64,000 nt of DNA from Allodiplogaster sudhausi (taxonomy: Eukaryota > Nematoda > Chromadorea > Rhabditida > Diplogasteridae): contig CALZFC010000267.1 in the NCBI GenBank assembly GCA_945643635.1, positions 186,001 through 250,000 of the forward strand. Reading direction: 5' to 3'. The notes beneath the pieces were generated by a model. It worked only from the letters and a program-made list of their open reading frames with translations, had not been told where the DNA came from and did not search any database. Within the stretch, counting starts at the first letter, position 1. Each line of letters starts with the position of its first letter. Both the position numbers and the translations under genes were made by a program. Below are positions 1 to 10,278 of the stretch, in pieces.

Positions 1-346
1 AACAGCTTCTGTGCCCTCGACAACTAGTAGCTTTTAAATTTAATTCTTTGTTTCTCCGTGTTAATTTTATAAATTTTACTTGTCATTGCGAGAATGTTGT
101 GTTCTTCAGCAGAAAGATGGCTAGGCATCTTTCTATTGAAGAGGCGGAATTTGATATAGTAACGAAACTTAGCAAGTCTCACAAATTAATAGCCATATAA
201 ATTCGAGTTCATATAGGTGCATGGGGTACGGTAGATTGGTACTGTAATTGTGTGCGTGAAACTTGTTTGTTTTCCAATAGTTGTTATTACTTGCTTGTTA
301 ATTTAATGTTTGTTAAAGCAATAAATTTCTTGTTCCTTAATGACTT
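1..346. other. intergenic, upstream of EEP gene
   Basis: No exon with matching splice sites was found here. The stretch is AT-rich and precedes the proposed start codon at 347. It may hold the promoter of the 347-8042 gene, but no motif can be named. Confidence 0.4.
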
Positions 347-489
347 ATGCACCTCGAAGACGAGAACACGATTGGCGAAAGCCGATCCAGCGCCGGCGCA
401 ATACCGGCGACTAGTGAGTGGGAAACGGACATTAGCATTGCACTGCATTCCTTCTACTGTTTTGGTCCAGAGTGTTTGCCACAGTGGTA

Positions 490-524
<35 letters not shown>

Positions 525-3500
525 TTCTCTCGGTCTCTGTCTCTCTCTGTACCTCTCTCTCTCTGTCCATCTCTCTCTGTCCCTCTCTCTCTGTATCTCT
601 CTTCTCTCTCTATCTCTCTTTCTCTACCTTTCTCTGCCACTCTCTTTGTCTCAATCTCTGTCTGTCTCTCTCTCTCCATTAGATTCGCGAATTCCCAAGA
701 AAAGTGTCTTGCATATGCCTGGTTGGTTGGCGTGATGGACCAATTGCCGAGACTAGTGATTAAGGGTTGCATTAATGGTTCTCAATAAAGTTCAACTGTA
801 GCAAACGCATACGACAACACATGAAAGTAATTGTTCATAAATCCCACTTGTCAAAAAAAGAAAGAAAAGTTGTGTCATCTTTTACTCGAAACATAAAGCA
901 ACTTTTTCTGAAATGTTCATCAACTTTTTGTGAAACTGGCACCACTTTTGTCTAGATTAATAGCACGGCAGATCACTGCCCTTTCTTTCTTCCTTCCTTT
1001 CTCTGTCTCTGTCTCTGTCTTTCTCTCTCCATCTCTGTTTCTCCCTTTCTCTCCCTCTCTCTTTGTCATTCTTCTTCTTTCTAGTCCTCACCTTCTCTCC
1101 CTTTTCATTTTCGCCACCCCCCCCCCCCCGCCCGCTCTCTCTCTCTCTCTTTCTCTCTCTTTCTCTCGGTCTCTGTCTCTCTCTGTCCCTCTCTCTCTCT
1201 GTCCATCTCTTTCTGTCCCTCTCTCTCTGTATCTCTCTTCTCTCTCTATCTCTCTTTCTCTACCTTTCTCTGCCACTCTCTTTGTCTCAATCTCTGTCTG
1301 TCTCTCTCTCTCCATTAGATTCGCGAATTCCCAAGAAAAGTGTCTTGCATATGCCTGGTTGGTTGGCGTGATGGACCAATTGCCGAGACTAGTGATTAAG
1401 GGTTGCATTAATGGTTCTCAATAAAGTTCAACTGTAGCAAACGCATACGACAACACATGAAAGTAATTGTTCATAAATCCCACTTGTCAAAAAAAGAAAG
1501 AAAAGTTGTGTCATCTTTTACTCGAAACATAAAGCAACTTTTTCTGAAATGTTCATCAACTTTTTGTGAAACTGGCACCACTTTTGTCTAGATTAATAGC
1601 ACGGCAGATCACTGCCCTTTCTTTCTTCCTTCCTTTCTCTGTCTCTGTCTCTGTCTTTCTCTCTCCATCTCTGTTTCTCCCTTTCTCTCCCTCTCTCTTT
1701 GTCATTCTTCTTCTTTCTAGTCCTCACCTTCTTTCCCTTTTCATTTTCGCCACCCCCCCCCCCGCCCGCTCTCTCTCTCTCTTTCTCTCTCTTTCTCTCG
1801 GTCTCTGTCTCTCTCTGTACCTCTCTCTCTCTGTCCATCTCTCTCTGTCCCTCTCTCTCTGTATCTCTCTTCTCTCTCTATCTCTCTTTCTCTACCTTTC
1901 TCTGCCACTCTCTTTGTCTCAATCTCTGTCTGTCTCTCTCTCTCCATTAGATTCGCGAATTCCCAAGAAAAGTGTCTTGCATATGCCTGGTTGGTTGGCG
2001 TGATGGACCAATTGCCGAGACTAGTGATTAAGGGTTGCATTAATGGTTCTCAATAAAGTTCAACTGTAGCAAACGCATACGACAACACATGAAAGTAATT
2101 GTTCATAAATCCCACTTGTCAAAAAAAGAAAGAAAAGTTGTGTCATCTTTTACTCGAAACATAAAGCAACTTTTTCTGAAATGTTCATCAACTTTTTGTG
2201 AAACTGGCACCACTTTCTTTCTTCCTTCCTTTCTCTGTCTCTGTCTCTGTCTTTCTCTCTCCATCTCTGTTTCTCCTTTTCTCTCCCTCTCTCTTTGTCA
2301 TTCTTCTTCTTTCTAGTCCTCACCTTCTTCCCTTTTCATTTTCGCCTATTTTTTATCGCATTGTGTTTTCTATGTATGCACATACATACATATGTACTTA
2401 TTTCCACTCCATTGGCACTGAATGAATCTACCGGGGAGTCACTTTCATTTTAACTCATTTGAAAATAATTAATTAAATATAAAAAATAATTAAAAATAGA
2501 AAGTAAAATGAAGCACTATATGTAATTTCGTTGATACGCCAATTCCGGAATCGTGTCGGAATACTTTCTTCAGGCAACGTCGCTGGGCCAACTGGTGACA
2601 AGGAGGGCGCCCGCGAGACGCAGCGCCAATGCTTCAGCAATCTCCGCAGCGTCGCGAACGCCGTGCCGGTCGTCGGGCATGTCAAAGGTCAGCTGCACTT
2701 GTTTAGGTCAAAGGTCAGCTGCACTTATTCACCTGCATTCTGTTGCTGGTCATTCAAAGATGAACACTTCATAAAACTAGTCATCTCGTTTGTTAATCCA
2801 TAATAGATTTCATACTGCTCGAACTCATCTTCCCCTCTTTTAAACATTTATTCTTTGCTTGACGAGGGAAACACCTAAGCATAAGTTGGCGGATTTTGAT
2901 CGTACCTATCCAGATCGTTAGTCCAAGTCGAGAAATGATGATAACCATTTTCACTTTTAGCTAAATAGCCCTAGGCGATTTTATATTGATTTTTCAAATT
3001 TGCATAAATCAAGGGTGTAGGTTGCTAATCTGTGTTTTGCTATCGTCAGTGTCTTACTCGAGGATGAGTCGAGGATGAGTGAAAAGGATTGGGCAAGTTT
3101 ATGGTCTACTCGAGAGAATTCGGTCGATGCATCAGAAACACCAAATCTATCGACCAGCAGACGAACAACCGCTTGTGGATTCGCAAACATGGCGAAGTGA
3201 TCGATTTGAAGAACTCATTGCCCATTTAAATTTGGTTAAAATAGTTTAAAGAGCACAAGCCCACTCCTCGTATCGGAATAAATTTACATTTATGTACTTT
3301 GCCGAATTTAAAAAAACTAGCAAAACAATTGCACCGAATGGGGTTCGAACCGGTAACACTCAAAACTGAAAGCAAGCGCGCAACCCACTTTGCCACGCAG
3401 GCCATGTTTTGATGCTATAGCTTGACATTGACAATGGCCAAACCAATAAATTCCGCGATTTTATTCAAATTTTAAAAATCAATATAAAATCGCCTCGGGC

Positions 3501-5241
3501 TATTTATCTAAAATTGAAAATGGTTTTCATCATTTCTCGACTTGGACTAACGATCTGGATAGGTGCGATTCAAATCCGCCAACTTATGCTTAGGTGTTTC
3601 CCTTGTGAGCCGGAGTGCATCTGATTTGCAAAGATAAAGAAGGTGCGTCGAAGGCTTTGGTTGCTGCAAATCGCACCTCCATCGTCATGGGAACCGGCGC
3701 GGTCGGTGGGTGTATTTTTGCTTTCTACTGTATTACTTTCGGAATTCTAACCATGTCGAGAAGAAGATATATGTATGTAGCTTACACGTACATGCATACG
3801 CATGTGTATATATTTAAATGTAAAATCCAGCTCAATATTATTGTACCCGATATAAATAATATTAGTATATATAATAATAACTAGAATTTCACACTGAATG
3901 CGCTGTTTTATTTGGTTTTCCACGATTAACATATTCGACTCGGTGAACACGACTTTGAAGACAATTAAAAATTGAAATGGCTAAGATATCATATCATATC
4001 ACATATACTGAGTATAATGCGAGGTTTGGCCGTGTAGCTGGCCAAGCTTTCTTGTTCCAGCAGCAAAGAGAAAGGAAAATCCACAAATTTCAAGCCAGTT
4101 CAAGCTCGATAGGCTGATTTTCTTCATAATACAACAAATACAAAATAAGCTATTTCTCTTGCGGACAAATTCGAGCGCGTAACTAATAATTTCCCATCGA
4201 ACACCGCCGTATTATTCTACGGCTGGATCGTTATTTTTGGATATGCCTTTTGTATGACAGTTCTTTTTTTCTGCCGTAGGCCAGCCAATTTGGACAGCTT
4301 ATTTCTCAGGCATATGTATGTATGTAACACGGCTAAGCGTTGCAGTTCAATGCAGTAAATGTTACATGATGTAAGTCATTTTGGCTCCTTTTGAAAATTT
4401 GTCTTAAAGGAACTATCCGGCGATTGATTATACAGTAGCGCTAGAGAGCCAGTTTGAATGCGCGCGCTCATAAAGTTGCCTGTCGCTCGGTCGAGAGAGC
4501 GTGTGAAATAGGAGGGCGGCTATGACCTACCGTAACCAATTCTCTACCCGCCAGTTTTCACGTTACTATTGCTCAGAAAGTAATGAAAGAAAATCGCTCA
4601 GATTTTCTGGATAGATGTTTTACGCCAATATGAACTTATCCTCATAGAACAAAACATAGGTTAATTATTCCCCGGATACCTCCTTTAACAGTCATGTCCA
4701 CCGAGATCGAAATAGGTTCTCAAATCGCAGAAAACCGTACGTAAATGCGTATTCAGAGTGCAATTCAAGTTCATATTATCTATAATAATGTGATTGATAT
4801 TATTTGTATCGGGCATCGGACACAATAATGTTAAGCGGGAATGAATCATATATGTATGTACATATCTACATATACATCTCGCGAGTTGACAGGCGGCCTG
4901 GTTGGCGGGCCGGTCGTCGCGATTTGCGCCGGGATGGCCGCCGGCGCCACGCACGACACCGTCCACAGCTTGGCCGTGGATGAGTGGGGCAAATGCTCTA
5001 AATAATTACTGTAATATGAAAATGTAAAGGTTCATGCTATTGTTGGGACATCGCATTTGGCTCCGCAAAAAAAGGAAGATGTACATTGGCCAAGAAAGCT
5101 AACGTCAGATGGAAAGTCATGAATGTCTATAATTGCAGGGTACGAGGAATGTATGCAGCGATTGACTCAGTAGTAAAGTCTGAGAAGAAGGGCGGAGCCA
5201 TCTTTGATCTCGCATTGGGCAGGAAGCATTCCAATATCTAT

Positions 5242-5278
<37 letters not shown>

Positions 5279-6011
5279 GAGAGGGAAAGAGCGTGAGAGA
5301 TGCGAGTAGAACAATAAAGCCTGACGAAAGATGTTCGTATATCAACTGATCGTAATCAGGTGTCGTAGGAGATGGCAACGCGGGATTCCAAGTGACTAAC
5401 GCCATTAAAAGTTGGAGTTACAAATTGGTTTCCAAAAGCACGCCAATTTAAATATCAATTTTCTTATTCTGTCAGGCCTGGCTAAGGACGCGGCGGTCCG
5501 CGGTGACGCAGCCGCGGCCTCTCAGCTGGAGGCGCTCGTCGAGAAGCAGAACGTCCTGGACGCCAATGCTGCTGCCGGTAAGATCACATCGCAGCAGTAT
5601 CTTGAGGCGTCGAATCAGCTAATGGAACAGGCGCAGAACGCGGACCTGGTTCCTAAGGCGAGTAAGTGGAGAGCTCTCATATTAGCAAGGTTTCAGTTAT
5701 CATCCGGGACATGTTTGAATGAACATTGACGAAATAATAAAAATAGATTTGATGCTTAGTTTTATATTGCCAGTCGCTGGAAAGCCGCCTGTCGTTGTTG
5801 AGTCGCCGGTCGTCGTTACCACGACAGCCAGAAATAAGGGACGTCAGGAGAGTGAGAGCGAGAGCAGCAGTGACGAAGAAGACGAGGAGTACGAGAATGT
5901 TAATGTCATCGTGCCGACAGTCAGTGGGCATGGAAGAGAGTTGCAGAGAGAGAGAGAAAGAGAGAGAGAGAGAAAGAGGAAGAGAGAGAAAAGAGAGAAA
6001 GAACGAGAGAC

Positions 6012-6055
<44 letters not shown>

Positions 6056-8042
6056 GAGGTCGAATATAGTACAACAATGAATGAAATGATAAAATATTAC
6101 AGGCGCTACATTCTGGGGCCAGCCAAGGTTCCACTGTGCGCCCAAAGAATCAGGAAAAGGCAAGAAATAAACTGAATATCACTTGATTCAATTTTAGCAC
6201 TGAAAAAGGGATCGATACTCGTTTCTTGTACATGCCAAAAGATAAAACCGATTGGGCGGTACCCGTATTTAGTCGGCGAATGAGGTGAGAACACTCGCGA
6301 AGTCAAACCAGCCGTTGCCAACGGGAAAGCGTGAGGAACTCGGCCGAAAGGTCCTCGAGGCCTTCAAGAGCGTTGAGGTTGAATTAAGATTAATACGTTA
6401 TTCTATGAAGCCCATTGGGATGATAAGGATTTCATCTATAAAACGATGAAAAATTAATTCCGTTAATTCCACTCCGCTTCAGCCGTCTACCTACAGCGGC
6501 GTCGGCATCCCTTGCGTCCTCATCAATACGCAAAGCATCACGCCGACGGACCGGTTTGTTCCTAAAAAAACACTTATGTGGTAACGGTTTAGCTGGAAAC
6601 TACGGTTTTTTACTATACAATTCCGTTGCGCTCGCCTTGCACTTTCTACCGCTTTCGGTCACGCTCATTCAGCCCTGAATAAAAACAGTCAAGCAACCGT
6701 GTCCGGCGTTGAGGCCATTCCAAAAAGGATGAATTTGCGTGCCCGTTTTCGATGACCGGTCTAGATTAGCCATGCTCTTTACATCCGGTTCAAGCCCTTT
6801 TGCCGTTTTGTAATTACATTTTCCTTGTAAATATACTGCAGCGGTCGCCGTCAAGAGAAACTGGCTGCTCTCGGGCGCTCGCGATTACGCACGAAGTTAT
6901 CATCATGACGGAGACATGGCTAACGGTTTTTATTTATATATTAACTATGTCAAGTATCGTTTGAATTATCGATCGAGCGTGGATAACTAAATTAAAGAGA
7001 GATAATTGCACAGCCGATCAGCGATACCTCACAACTTCGCACTGTTCTTGCCGGCTTTGAACTCTTCCGTCACGACCGTCGCGATCGACGCGGCGGCGGA
7101 GTTGCAATCGCTGTCAAGGTGTGTTGACAAGGTTGTTTTCTTTTGCTGGACCACCCAACTTATAATTTCTCTACAAATTCCTAAACCTTGCTTTAAAATT
7201 CCTTTTCAGCGTACCGTCAGCGCCTCGAGGTTCCGTTTCTCCAGGGAAGCTTCGCTCCCTTGGGAGATCATTGGTTTGACCCTTACTAAGGGAGGCAAAC
7301 GCGCCAAGTTGCTCGCTGTCTACAGACCGCCGTGTCAGTTGTGGGAATAATAAAGAAAAATAAAGTAAGATAAAAAGAAGAATCAAGAGTAAAGATTGTG
7401 TGCTATCCAAAAGAAAAGGGTGAAGAATAATCAGTACAAATCTGATCTGCAGCCGGTAGCATCTCTCGCGATTCTCTGGAAGTCTCGGATGACCTTATTA
7501 TGTCGGCCTACGAGGAATTCGTCGAACACCACCCCGAACTGCCAGTCGTCTGGGTCGGCGACTTCAACCTTGACGGCGTCTACTTTGAGCGGGGAGAGGC
7601 ACGCCTCAGGGCGACTTCCGGCCGGCCTTCTTCCATTATGGAGGCATTCGTAACGGTTCGAAAGGAAACATGGCTGAACCCTTGATAATGATATTCTTCA
7701 GCAGTATGCTCTCTCTCTCTCTCTCTCTCTCTCTGTTGTGTAGAAGGTGACTTTAACGAAGATACCGTAACCCACTGACTTGTTAAACAGGAGCGCGAGC
7801 TGGAACACGCGGTCACCCACAGAACCCATCGCGGCAACTATCTCGATCTTGTCATGCACAGCGAGCCGCAGGGAGTGCACACAGTAGAGGTGGGATGATT
7901 ATTGGCTGATTGCCAGGAATTTGTTTGAATCTGTTTGCTGGCAGATTGCCAAGTCCTCTAATTCGCTTCTTCCCTCTTTCAGTACAGCGACTCCGTCTTC
8001 TCCGCACACGCACTCGTCCACTTTACAATTGTGCCACAGTAG
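347..8042 (+). CDS. EEP (LINE-type endonuclease) domain protein with Gly-rich N-terminal domain
   Basis: Multi-exon gene, about 600 codons. Exons seen: 347-413 (ATG, then a GTGAGT donor), 2574-2687, 3616-3705, 4893-about 5000, 5139-about 5220, 5476-5661, 5774-5919, 6103-6159, 6273-6377, 6483-6580, 6856-6925, 7014-7118, 7210-7331, 7460-7649, 7791-7889, 7983-8042 (TAG). Splice phases agree at nearly all junctions. The exceptions are the donors of the 4893 and 5139 exons, which show no GT, and the weak acceptor at 6855. The N-terminal half is Gly/Ala-rich and hydrophobic (VVGHVK, GLVGGPVVAICAGMAAG). A helical segment and an acidic stretch (ESESESSSDEEDEEYENV) follow. The C-terminal half has EEP motifs in order: VLINTQSI, IIMTETWL, RRGGGVAIAV, LAVYRPP, VVWVGDFNLD, THRGNYLDLV, FSAHALVHFTI. 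This matches the APE-type endonuclease of non-LTR retrotransposons, but the frame stops there with no reverse transcriptase. Domain identity is a family inference. I do not recognise the N-terminal domain. The 5139 and 4893 exon ends are the weak points. Confidence 0.72.
480..2345. repeat. 634-bp tandem repeat, three copies
   Basis: Three head-to-tail copies lie in intron 1 of the EEP gene. The landmark AGAT-TCGCGAATTC begins at 681, 1317 and 1949, giving periods of 636 and 632 bp. Each unit has a CT-rich microsatellite, a roughly 270-bp unique segment, more CT-rich DNA and, in copies 1 and 2, a poly-C tract. Copy 3 lacks 36 bp near 2215 between two CTTT runs and ends in unique sequence after 2345. 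Near identity of the copies indicates recent amplification. Confidence 0.9.
2681..2726 (+). repeat. 20-bp direct duplication over a splice donor
   Basis: The 20-mer GTCAAAGGTCAGCTGCACTT occurs at 2681-2700 and again at 2707-2726. It spans the end of the second EEP-gene exon and its AAAG/GTCAGC donor, so two identical donors lie 26 bp apart. Confidence 0.8.
2866..3602. mobile_element. foldback/MITE-like element with about 137-bp TIRs
   Basis: The sequence from 2866 (GGGAAACACCTAAGC...) to about 3000 recurs inverted at about 3466-3602, with only a few mismatches over roughly 137 bp. The element is about 737 bp and fills most of intron 2 of the EEP gene. A tRNA-like segment lies in the middle. 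There is no coding capacity, so it is non-autonomous. No target-site duplication was clear. Confidence 0.8.
3331..3403 (-). other. tRNA-like sequence (pol III boxes), probable pseudo-tRNA
   Basis: The minus strand reads about 73 nt with an A-box-like TGGCAAAGTGGGTT and a canonical B box GGTTCGAACCCC at tRNA-like spacing. The acceptor stem pairs poorly, so a functional tRNA is unlikely. It sits at the centre of the foldback element and may be a tRNA-derived (SINE-like) part of it. Confidence 0.4.
3706..4892. other. long intron of EEP gene, no recognised feature
   Basis: AT-rich sequence with ACATATGTATGT-type microsatellite fragments. No exon with consistent splicing, no RNA gene and no element with clear ends was identified. 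Confidence 0.4.
5240..5275 (+). repeat. (GA)n microsatellite
   Basis: Pure GA run after the fifth EEP-gene exon. It runs open into the exon frame until a TAA near 5274, so the exon should end before it. The likely donor is a GC at about 5220, not GT. Another GA-rich tract lies at 5940-6052. Confidence 0.6.
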
Positions 8043-8980
8043 CCGTTTAACGGCGAGCCGGCCAAGCCTCGATTAACTCTAATCAATATCCATGATTACA
8101 AAGTGCCTTTAGTGAAGTGACAAACATTAAATGTGAATGCTCAGTTTTCATCGCGTATTGAATGTGAAGAAGTCGGCTCCACTATTCATCCTCCATTGCA
8201 CTCTGTCTAAATTCTATTAACAATATCTAGTAGAATTCTAAAACTGAGTGGGACGCTTGGAGAAAAGAGCCATGAAAGTTAGGTGGAAGAAGAATATTCA
8301 AACGTGAATGAACTTCCTTTTTGTTTCTGCTCATTTGCCAAAGAAAAAACTCTTTGTATTTGTTTCGTGCTTATGTTATGGCTCTTTTATAGTTCGATTG
8401 TACGAATTTATTGTTATATGAGATATTACTTTTTTGCAGGTTTATAAAATGAGAATTATATTTCAGCTGGTGAAAAAAACTATATTGTGTATAAAAAAAA
8501 TAAGGAATTTACATACAGATGTAGCACTCCTGCTGGAATGCCAAGTTGTGCGCCACTCTATGATTGTTGAGATGGATTATGACTATAGCCATAATCCATC
8601 TCATCAATTGCTCTCTGAAAGTACTACTTGCCCTATGCAATTCTTACATGCACTGATTTGTTTCATTTCCTAAGCACTTCCCTCGTTTCTCTTTTTCCTT
8701 CATGGCTGGATAGAGTGAAAAAAAGATTCCCCTGATAAAAGCACAGAAGAGGGAAAGAAATGAACGGGTGTGAAACGCTTCTCCAATCTAACAAGACTGG
8801 TGAGCAATAGAGACCGAAGAGAGAGTACGAATCATTGAGATATATGAAGAATGATAGAGAAAGAGAGGAAAGAAAGAAAGGACAGCGAAGTGATCGGTTG
8901 CTCTTTCCGTTTGCATCAACTCATGGCTGTTCTTGCCCTTGCTGTTCCTCTCGCTGCTTGTGCTCTCCTTCATTCTCGTG

Positions 8981-9026
<46 letters not shown>

Positions 9027-9480
9027 TCAGTGCCTGTCTTTCTCTACTGCCTTGTTGGTTTGGAGAAGCGTTTCGCTCCTGTTCTTTTCATTCGTCTTCT
9101 GTGATTTTATCACGAGGATCTTTTTCCTCTGAAAGAAAAAAAAGAAGCGAGGGACGGAGCTAAGAAGAAGAAGAAGAAAACAGTCGAGGGGGAAGAATTG
9201 CCAAGGCTAATTTCAAAGAGATATTGAAAGGAGGTGTTCTCGAAACACCACTTGCCAAACCATCTGGATTTTAAATATGTACATTATATTTTTTGCTATT
9301 TTTCACCAGATGAATCAGCCAAGCAATTTATCTTGACAAAACTGACGCCAATTTGTATCAAATACATATTTTCGTTTATCTGTCTCGCATTTAAGGAAGA
9401 GTGCAAGTGCATGCAAGAAATAGGGAGAAATATGTCGGAATAGATGTCCACAGATAAGAGGCCACATGATGGTTCCCAAT
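8043..9480. other. intergenic, includes a perfect hairpin
   Basis: No convincing exon. Contents are a 13-bp perfect inverted repeat (8569-8581 and 8590-8602, 8-nt loop), GA/CT-rich tracts at 8850-8900 and 8985-9026, and AT-rich DNA. Open frames over the microsatellites are low-complexity artefacts. Confidence 0.5.
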
Positions 9481-9487
9481 TAGTGCT

Positions 9488-9945
9488 TTAAGCACCTACA
9501 TATGTAGATGGAAATGTAAAGGAATAATTGAAATATAAGATAAGCAATAGACAATTAAAATGAATTACTCCGAGAGAGAACATGTTTTTAATTAAGTAGC
9601 GAGTTGGCGGCAAAATATCAGGGAAACCATTCCACATATCAACTATCGGGTTTCCAACTTCAGCATCCCTCGATAATGTGTCCATCCCTTTCCACTTTTT
9701 TAAGTCGACCCTGACGATGTTCTCTCTGAAGCGAGGCCACATTCAACATCACTGGCAACGAGGTGATTATAATGATAGGAGAGAAAGAGAAGATAGTGAG
9801 ATGAAGAGAGTTAGAGAGAAAGCGAGAGAGGGAGAGAAAGAAAGAGAGTGTGAGAGAGAGGAGTGAGAGAAAACTAGAGGAGTCCCTCATCGCAGTTCTG
9901 TAGAATTACACCGATGAGCGCACAGAGCCCGAGAATAAGAAGGTT
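9488..9945 (-). CDS. possible exons of an unidentified minus-strand gene
   Basis: Two minus-strand stretches look protein-like. One at 9945-9880 has a hydrophobic run (NLLILGLCALIGVIL) resembling a signal or membrane segment. The other, about 9742-9590, reads a polar, aromatic-containing sequence including FRENIVRVDLKKW and WNGFPDILPPTRY. No family is recognised, the junction between them is unproven and no start codon is clear. They could be unrelated open frames. Confidence 0.2.
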
Positions 9946-10278
9946 GATATAATTCGAATTTATTTTTTTTATTTATTTCGAGATACTTCTGCTTTAATAT
10001 TGTCATCTTCATTCATGCATATTATGTATTTTTGGATAAGAATAGAAAGTGTTGTGCATAGAAACATTAATGCTACGCTGAACAACAGATTAACCGAGTT
10101 AACTATAAAATCAGAAGGTTACGGTATCCTTCGGGGGTTATAACTTGGGACATTCGAATATTTATGAACGAAATTCTCTGTAAAACAAATTGCAGAGGTT
10201 TATTTATAAAAGTCGTTCGGTGCCTTGGTGCACCTTCAGTTAAGCATTATTTCCTTTTGTTGATGGCTTCCAATTCGC

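Noticed and set aside
252..788. Long open frames over the CT/GA repeats at 0.3-2.3 kb on both strands
   Set aside because: Ser/Leu or Arg/Glu low-complexity translation of microsatellites; the splice-consistent gene passes through this region as an intron.
680..788. Terminal-exon-like frame (IRFANSQEKCLAYAW...) repeated in each 634-bp unit
   Set aside because: Exon 1 (ends 413, phase 1) joins in phase to 2574; no upstream donor fits this frame better. Kept only as a possible alternative 3' end.
3747..3950. AT-rich frame on the minus strand near 3.8 kb
   Set aside because: Low-complexity AT DNA inside an intron, no splice sites in phase.
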